Source of the DNA: Chloroflexota bacterium
GTDB taxonomy: Bacteria > Chloroflexota > Dehalococcoidia > UBA3495
Direction of reading: 5' to 3'
Assembly (NCBI GenBank): GCA_022571575.1
Contig: JACZXN010000113.1
Coordinates: 1-6,196 of the forward strand
Length of the DNA stretch: 6,196 bases
Part shown: positions 5,529 through 6,196 of the stretch, in pieces
Layout: the number at the start of each line of letters is the position of its first letter
Numbering within the stretch: the first letter of the stretch is position 1
Notes under the pieces: model-generated
Seen by the model: the letters and a program-made list of their open reading frames with translations, nothing else
What the model was told of the DNA's origin: nothing
Database searches by the model: none
Position numbers and translations under genes: made by a program

Positions 5529-6196
5529 ATGCCAGACACGGAAAAGCAAAAAGAATGCCTATACGAGATCAAAGACGGTATCGCCTATATAACCATGAAC
5601 CGGCCCGAAAAGCTCAACGCCATCGACCCGGAGATGCGCCAGATACTTTGGGACTCGTTTCAAGACGTCAAGAATAACCCGGAGGTCCGTTGCGCCATCG
5701 TCACCGGCGCCGGACGGGCGTTTTCCACCGGCCATGACCTGGTGGCAATGGCCTCGGCCAGGGCCAACGAAGGCCCCACCACCGGCGACCTATACGTGGT
5801 GCAGTCCCAGATCTACAAGCCCATCATCGCCGCCATCAACGGCATCTGCCTGGCCCAAGGGTGCGGTATCGCCCTGGGCAGCGACATCCGCATCGCCTCT
5901 TCCAGCGCCCAGTTCGGCTGGCCCCAGGCCAAACGGGGCATCTCGTCGGTCAGCGGACCCGCGCTGCTATCCCAGGTGGTCCCCAAGAATATCGCCTTCG
6001 AGTTTCTCTTCACCGGCGATTTCGTCGACGCCCAAAGGGCCCTGCAGTTGATGCTGGTCAACTACGTGGTGGAGCCCGAAGAGGTCATGCCAAAGGCCGA
6101 GGAGATGGCCCGAAAGATCATCGCCAACGCCCCATTGTCCATCGCGGCCATCAAAGAGGCGGCCATGAAAGGAGCGGACATGGGGCTTGAGGAACG
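5529..6196 (+). CDS. Crotonase (enoyl-CoA hydratase/isomerase) family protein, partial at 3' end
   Basis: The reading frame is open to the window edge, showing 222 codons of a family usually near 260 residues, so only the C-terminal helix region is missing. Crotonase landmarks: IAYITMNRPEKLNAI (18-32), the first oxyanion-hole block GRAFSTGHDL (62-71), the second NGICLAQGCGIALGSDIRIAS (104-124), FGWPQAKRGI (129-138) and LFTGDFVDAQRAL (160-172). The oxyanion-hole frame that binds acyl-CoA thioesters is kept. However, the two catalytic glutamates of rat enoyl-CoA hydratase (Glu144 and Glu164) align with Gly113 and Gln133, so simple hydration of an enoyl-CoA is unlikely. Isomerase, thioesterase, C-C bond hydrolase or decarboxylase activity are all possible in this superfamily. 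The ATG at 5529 has a strong GGAGG at 5517-5521. It follows the LLM gene by 103 bp and is probably cotranscribed or semi-independent. Confidence 0.92.
   Translation, partial: MPDTEKQKECLYEIKDGIAYITMNRPEKLNAIDPEMRQILWDSFQDVKNNPEVRCAIVTGAGRAFSTGHDLVAMASARANEGPTTGDLYVVQSQIYKPIIAAINGICLAQGCGIALGSDIRIASSSAQFGWPQAKRGISSVSGPALLSQVVPKNIAFEFLFTGDFVDAQRALQLMLVNYVVEPEEVMPKAEEMARKIIANAPLSIAAIKEAAMKGADMGLEE

Overview
The window is GC-rich, densely coded bacterial chromosome with short gaps between genes. It shows two divergent gene groups separated by a control region of about 270 bp. Lineage cannot be fixed from sequence alone. The mix of class III CoA transferase paralogues, a luciferase-like flavin/F420 oxidoreductase, a crotonase and D-threonine-aldolase-like proteins resembles environmental Chloroflexota (SAR202/Dehalococcoidia-type). 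That is a low-to-moderate confidence guess from gene content and repeat style. No tRNA, rRNA, CRISPR array, transposase or phage gene was seen.

Left part, minus strand: two consecutive paralogues of the D-threonine aldolase / D-serine dehydratase (DSD1-like, alanine-racemase N-terminal fold) family. The promoter-proximal copy (1536 to 445) is complete. It has lost the PLP-binding lysine (Ser51 in its place) and the canonical C-terminal zinc motif. The downstream copy (354 to the window edge) keeps the lysine at the same residue number but is cut by the window.

Centre, 1537-1810: divergent intergenic region with a CATGAA-N8-TTCATG dyad, a possible weak promoter facing right, and a 9-bp tandem duplication that doubles the ribosome-binding site of the leftward gene.

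Right part, plus strand: two CaiB/BaiF (class III) CoA transferases joined with no intervening base, then an LLM-class oxidoreductase, then a crotonase-family protein that runs off the right edge. The first transferase has Gln where the catalytic Asp is expected; the second keeps Asp. They look like an unequal two-subunit enzyme comparable to BbsEF-type heteromers. The crotonase lacks both glutamates of true enoyl-CoA hydratases. The intergenic spaces on both sides of the LLM gene carry the same heptameric GCTGA-type repeat.

Taken together, the plus-strand genes look like an acid-activation and oxidation module: transfer of CoA to a carboxylic acid, a flavin/F420 redox step, and crotonase-type acyl-CoA chemistry. 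The substrate is unknown. The link to the divergent minus-strand pair is inferred only from adjacency. The recurring oddity is that three enzyme families here each include a member missing its textbook catalytic residues.
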